From Rhodobiaceae bacterium UBA7378 (GTDB taxonomy: Bacteria > Pseudomonadota > Alphaproteobacteria > RS24): DNA of 8,146 bases. Below, piece after piece: positions 5,243-8,146 of this stretch; within the stretch, counting starts at the first letter, position 1; every line of letters starts with the position of its first letter. A program made the position numbers and the translations under genes. Location of the stretch: contig DKNW01000144.1 of assembly GCA_002469805.1 (NCBI GenBank), positions 1 through 8,146 of the forward strand, given 5' to 3'. The notes below the pieces were generated by a model. The model had not been told where the DNA came from. It was given only the letters and a program-made list of their open reading frames with translations, and ran no database searches.

Positions 5243-5876
5243 TTTTTTCTCCATTTTCCGTCACGCTAAATCCAACACCCGCCAACATGGAGACAGTTTC
5301 AAAAAGAGGCAAGCCCACAATCGCCGAATACGAGCCGATAATGCGGGTCACGAAACGCGCGGCTTTGCCTTGAATAGCATAGCCACCAGCCTTGCCCTGC
5401 CACTCGCTGCTTGCCAGATATTGGTTGATGTCGTGGGCGTCTAGGGTTTTTACCCGCACCCGGCTCGTCACCACACGCGATGACACGCAAGCACCCGCCG
5501 CAAACAGGCAAACGCCGGTGCTGACACGGTGCCCGCGGCCCGATAAGAGACGCAAACATTCTTCGGCCTCGGCGCGGGTTTGGGCTTTTGGCAAAATACG
5601 TCGCCCAACACTCACAACTGTATCTGCCGCCAAGACCAGCATGTCAGCATCGTTGGCAAGCTGTGCGGCGACGTAAGCGCCTTTTTCATGGGCAAGTCTA
5701 GCCGCAAGCTGGGGGGGTAATTCCCCATGTTGTGGCGTTTCGTCAATATCGGCTGGTTTTACGACATCAGGTATGATGCCAACTTGCGCCAGCAATGCTT
5801 GCCGGCGCGGTGATGCACTTGCGAGGCAGAGCCGCTTATTTGTAACGATAGGTGATCCGTCCTTTTGTGAGATCAT
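5232..5876 (-). CDS. maf: Maf-family nucleoside triphosphate pyrophosphatase
   Basis: This 214-residue protein is a complete Maf/Ham1-superfamily enzyme, which hydrolyses nucleoside triphosphates (dTTP/UTP or modified nucleotides) to monophosphate and pyrophosphate in the cytosol. Motifs are LASASPRRQALL (18-29), the D-I-D-E-T segment (43-47), the catalytic-base region LAADTVV (Asp85), GKAGGYAIQGKA (161-172) and GSYSAIVGLPLFET (181-194). The only usable upstream start is ATG 5876, which places the first 13 codons inside the end of infA in another frame, a 41-base overlap. The Shine-Dalgarno before it is poor, so translation may be coupled to infA. The downstream RNase gene overlaps the maf end by 11 bases. 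Which nucleotide is preferred (YhdE-type or YceF-type) is not resolved, although the IQGKA segment is more like the YhdE dTTP/UTP group. Confidence 0.94.
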   Translation of the reverse strand: MISQKDGSPIVTNKRLCLASASPRRQALLAQVGIIPDVVKPADIDETPQHGELPPQLAARLAHEKGAYVAAQLANDADMLVLAADTVVSVGRRILPKAQTRAEAEECLRLLSGRGHRVSTGVCLFAAGACVSSRVVTSRVRVKTLDAHDINQYLASSEWQGKAGGYAIQGKAARFVTRIIGSYSAIVGLPLFETVSMLAGVGFSVTENGEKNEP

Positions 5877-6054
5877 AGGGTGTCATTTCTACTAGAACTT
5901 TATCGCCAGCCAGAACGCGAATACGGTTTTTCCGCATTTTACCGGCCGTGTGCGCGATAACTTCATGGTCGTTTTCGAGTTTTACTCGAAAAGTCGCATT
6001 CGGCAGCAATTCGACGACCGTTGCGTTAAATTCCAGTAGCTCTTCTTTTGCCAT
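5836..6054 (-). CDS. infA: Translation initiation factor IF-1
   Basis: The 72-residue protein is exactly the normal IF-1 length and is recognisable throughout, with the OB-fold sequence LLPNATFRVKLENDHEVIAH and the block AGKMRKNRIRVLAGDKV followed by VEMTPYDLTKGRITYR. It binds the ribosomal A site during initiation. The start is the ATG at 6054 giving MAKEELLEF; an ATG three codons further upstream would add a non-family MRH. The purine-rich GTGAGAC lies just before the start. The segment FNATVVELL departs slightly from the more common FxGxVxELL. It sits between the UPF0262 gene and maf. A weak promoter candidate exists in the 66-base gap upstream. Confidence 0.98.
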   Translation of the reverse strand: MAKEELLEFNATVVELLPNATFRVKLENDHEVIAHTAGKMRKNRIRVLAGDKVLVEMTPYDLTKGRITYRYK

Positions 6055-6080
6055 ATGTCTCACTCAGTTAATGTTGCCGG

Positions 6081-6109
6081 AGAATGGTCAGAATATGTCG
6101 AAAAATCAA
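6081..6109 (-). promoter_or_regulatory. Possible promoter for infA
   Basis: In the 66-base gap between the UPF0262 gene and infA, the minus strand has TTGATT (6104-6109), a 17-base spacer and CATTCT (6081-6086). Both hexamers are imperfect. The gap is the longest within the housekeeping run and the start of infA is about 27 bases below the -10, so an internal promoter is reasonable but unproven. Confidence 0.25.
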
Positions 6110-6120
6110 GTCTTTTTGAC

Positions 6121-6615
6121 CTATCCCCGCATTTGCAACACGCTGATCAGCGTAAACAGGCGCCGCGCCGTATCTTCGTCAATCTCGGCGTGACCGGCAA
6201 CACGCGTGCGCAATGTCTCTGCGCCTTCGTTATGCAGAAGCCGTCGGGCCTGATCAATACTCTCAATTTTTTCCGGTGTGGCGCTGCGAATGGCGTCGTA
6301 ATAGCTCTCACAAACCATGAAGTAATCGCGGATATGGCGCCGAAACGGGGCCATAGAAATGTCGATCTGCTCAAGCGGTTCGCCATCGCTATCGGATATA
6401 TCAAACATAATACCGCGCTCACTGAGCGAGAGCATCACCTTGAAAGGGCCTTGATGCCCGCTAATCAGGCGGAAATGATTACCTTCGATCAGGTCAAAAA
6501 TAGCGACGCGCCGCTCGTGTTCGATATCCGGATTGCGAGCAACGAGCGCCGGATCATCAAGCGAAATATGGATGATGCGGTTAACGGTGTCGGTATCGTC
6601 TTGTGTGTCAGCCAT
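6121..6615 (-). CDS. UPF0262 family protein (function unknown)
   Basis: This 164-residue protein matches the UPF0262 family of unknown function, known essentially from Alphaproteobacteria and usually found between hisD and infA. Recognisable features are RIIHISLDDP (13-22), NPDIEHERRVAIFDLIEGN (28-46), the F-x-L-x-L-S-x-R-x-x-x-FDI stretch (58-73), and MAPFRRHIRDYFMVCESYYDAIR (88-110), the most conserved block. The C-terminal half is helical, with GAETLRTRLA-like spacing (131-140) and a bundle around RRLFTLISVLQMRG. There is no signal peptide or membrane segment, so it is cytosolic. It starts 12 bases after the hisD stop with only a weak ribosome site, consistent with co-translation with hisD. 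No catalytic motif is evident and I do not propose a function. Confidence 0.9.
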   Translation of the reverse strand: MADTQDDTDTVNRIIHISLDDPALVARNPDIEHERRVAIFDLIEGNHFRLISGHQGPFKVMLSLSERGIMFDISDSDGEPLEQIDISMAPFRRHIRDYFMVCESYYDAIRSATPEKIESIDQARRLLHNEGAETLRTRVAGHAEIDEDTARRLFTLISVLQMRG

Positions 6616-6627
6616 TATTTACCATCG

Positions 6628-7956
6628 TTAACCGTCATCACGCGCGCCGGGCGGACGTTGGTTAAGCCGAATGGCGATGGAGCGTCCGTGTGCATGCAAT
6701 CCTTCTTCTTCGGCAAGCAGCAGGGCGTCCGGCCCGATTTTTGCCAGCGATGCAGCATCGCAGCGCACCAGCGAACTGCGTTTCATGAAATCCAGCACGG
6801 ATAATCCCGAGGCGTAGCGCGCAGCGCGCGCGGTCGGTAAGACGTGGTTCGGGCCGGCAATGTAATCGCCAATGGCCTCGGGTGTGTAGCGCCCCAAAAA
6901 GATGGCACCGGCATGACGAATATCTTTTGCAAGGGCTTCGGGGTCCTCAACCGCCAGTTCGAGATGTTCGGGGGCCAATGTGTTTACAAGGTCTGCAGCA
7001 TGGGTCATCACGTCGTCAATGATGATGATTGCGCCGAAATCTTCCCAGCTTTGTCGGGCAATATCGGCTCTTGGTAATTGCTCTAACAAATGATCGACAG
7101 CGGCCACAACTGCATCGGCAAATTCGGTGCTGTCGCAAATCAACACGGCTTGGGCCACGGCATCATGCTCGGCCTGCGACATGAGATCGGCAGCAATCCA
7201 AGCCGGGTCATTATGGGCGTCCGCGACCACTAAGATTTCTGAAGGTCCGGCAATCATATCAATGCCGACTTGCCCGAAGACCTGTTTTTTGGCCGCCGCG
7301 ACATAGGCATTGCCCGGTCCGACAATCACGTTCACCGGATCAATGGTTTGCGTGCCATAGGCCAATGCTGCGATAGCCTGTGCCCCGCCAATGCGAAATA
7401 TTTCGTCCACGCCAGCTCGTTTTGCCGCTGCCAGTACGAGCGGGTTAATCACCCCGTCCGGCGTTGGCACAACCATGGTTACGCGTTCCACGCCTGCCAC
7501 GCGTGCGGGCAGGGCGTTCATCAAAACAGATGACGGATAATTTGCGAGGCCGCCGGGCACATAGAGACCTGCTGCATCTACTGGCGTCCAACGGTGGCCC
7601 AACTCGACACCGGCATCATCCGTGAACCGATTATCGTCCGGCTTTTGCCGTGCGTGAAAATCGGCTATGCGCCGGGCGGCTGTATCCAGCGCGGCGCGCG
7701 TTTCGGGCGCACAGGCTTTTTCCGCCGCGTCAATTTCGGCGGCACTCACCTGCATAGGCGTCGTCGTCAGATCAAGCCGGTCGAATTTGGCGGTCAGCGC
7801 AATCAGCGCATCATCGCCATCGGTCTGCACGGCTTCAATAATTGCTGCGACATCGGCATGCACGTCCGCGGCCTGCTCCCGCTTCATCGACTGAAGGGCA
7901 GTAAAGCGGGCTGCAAAATCCGCATCGGCTGAGTTCAGTATCATTTTGCACGTCAT
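6628..7956 (-). CDS. hisD: Histidinol dehydrogenase
   Basis: This 442-residue enzyme catalyses the last two steps of histidine synthesis, oxidising L-histidinol to L-histidine with two NAD. It has full length and all key residues: YVPGG (132-136), GGAQAIAALAYGT (190-202), VGPGNAYVAAAKK (212-224), DMIAGPSEI (233-241), zinc ligands Gln261 and His264 in SQAEHD, catalytic Glu330 and His331 in APEHLE, zinc ligand Asp364 in GDYIAGPNHVLPT, and the C-terminal zinc ligand His423 in GLHAHGRS. ATG 7956 is preferred because AGGA lies seven bases before it; ATG 7944 has no comparable site. No other his genes are in the window, the usual dispersed arrangement in this class, where hisD travels with DUF2948 and UPF0262 genes. 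Confidence 0.98.
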   Translation of the reverse strand: MTCKMILNSADADFAARFTALQSMKREQAADVHADVAAIIEAVQTDGDDALIALTAKFDRLDLTTTPMQVSAAEIDAAEKACAPETRAALDTAARRIADFHARQKPDDNRFTDDAGVELGHRWTPVDAAGLYVPGGLANYPSSVLMNALPARVAGVERVTMVVPTPDGVINPLVLAAAKRAGVDEIFRIGGAQAIAALAYGTQTIDPVNVIVGPGNAYVAAAKKQVFGQVGIDMIAGPSEILVVADAHNDPAWIAADLMSQAEHDAVAQAVLICDSTEFADAVVAAVDHLLEQLPRADIARQSWEDFGAIIIIDDVMTHAADLVNTLAPEHLELAVEDPEALAKDIRHAGAIFLGRYTPEAIGDYIAGPNHVLPTARAARYASGLSVLDFMKRSSLVRCDAASLAKIGPDALLLAEEEGLHAHGRSIAIRLNQRPPGARDDG

Positions 7957-8009
7957 TCGCAGTTCCTATCGGGTCTATACCAAGTGGCCCGTTCCTATAA
8001 ATCCGTATC

Positions 8010-8146
8010 CTAATCGCGCGCATCAGAATCTGGACGATGCGCAGGTCGGCGCGTTGTCGCCCATGGCTGGGTTATATCCTCCAATATGGCTTCGCAAGCC
8101 TCTACCCCCCAGCGGATTTTGCCACCACCGGAAAAAATAATCGACA
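8010..8146 (-). CDS. DUF2948 family protein, C-terminal end
   Basis: The last 45 codons of a minus-strand gene enter from the window edge and end at TAG (8010-8012). They read SIIFSGGGKIRWGVEACEAI, then LEDITQPWATTRRPAH and a short tail. This matches the end of DUF2948 proteins, with the (L/I)xFSGGGxIRLxVExxE core followed by a P-W segment and a basic tail. Its place directly upstream of hisD, with a 53-base gap, is the usual alphaproteobacterial arrangement. The function of the family is unknown. The N-terminal part is outside the window. The GK(I)RWGV variation, with Trp where Leu is usual, is mild. Confidence 0.75.
   Translation of the reverse strand, partial: SIIFSGGGKIRWGVEACEAILEDITQPWATTRRPAHRPDSDARD

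Noticed and set aside
5243..5254. Upstream ATG for the RNase gene (MEKKM...)
   Set aside because: The next ATG has GGAG six bases before it, and in fact that GGAG lies within the would-be MEKK codons.
6055..6804. Long plus-strand open frame of 249 codons
   Set aside because: It is antisense to the UPF0262 gene and the end of hisD, both recognisable families, and its translation shows no family features.

Overview
The window looks like an alphaproteobacterial chromosome segment of moderate GC content. The basis is a conserved housekeeping run, all on the minus strand: the end of a DUF2948 gene, hisD, a UPF0262 gene (a family known essentially from Alphaproteobacteria), infA, maf, an RNase E/G gene and yacG, with a tRNA-Phe(GAA) further along the same strand. 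The genus cannot be named from this; a free-living, possibly marine, species is only a guess.

Layout in transcription order (right to left). 8146-3785 is the housekeeping block, with short gaps or overlaps throughout: maf overlaps infA by 41 bases, the RNase gene overlaps maf by 11, and yacG starts 12 bases after the RNase stop. 3763-247 holds three metabolic genes on the same strand: an NAD-type short-chain dehydrogenase 21 bases after yacG, a NylB-like serine hydrolase, and an exported DhlA-like (HLD-I) haloalkane dehalogenase. Between the last two is about 360 bases without an intact gene, carrying what looks like a decayed glutathione S-transferase N-domain on the plus strand. 258-163 (plus strand) is a 31-codon N-terminal stub of a phage-type tyrosine integrase, whose end overlaps the dehalogenase tail. 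114-1 is the promoter, leader hairpin and first 54 bases of tRNA-Phe.

Interpretation. The metabolic genes with the integrase stub and the GST-like remnant read as a decayed genomic island placed between yacG and tRNA-Phe, two genes that from memory are often adjacent in this bacterial class. The island genes may be partly transcribed by read-through from the housekeeping operon, because no room for a promoter exists between yacG and the dehydrogenase. A second control point is suggested by a perfect 15-bp palindrome containing TTGACA upstream of the NylB-like gene.

Functionally, an exported dehalogenase, an amide/ester hydrolase, an alcohol-type dehydrogenase and a lost GST suggest scavenging of halogenated or amide/ester xenobiotic-like compounds. 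No shared pathway can be proven from sequence. I saw no CRISPR array, intact transposon or unmistakably new multi-gene system. The most notable items are the island with its integrase scar, the exported HLD-I enzyme and the palindromic regulatory region.
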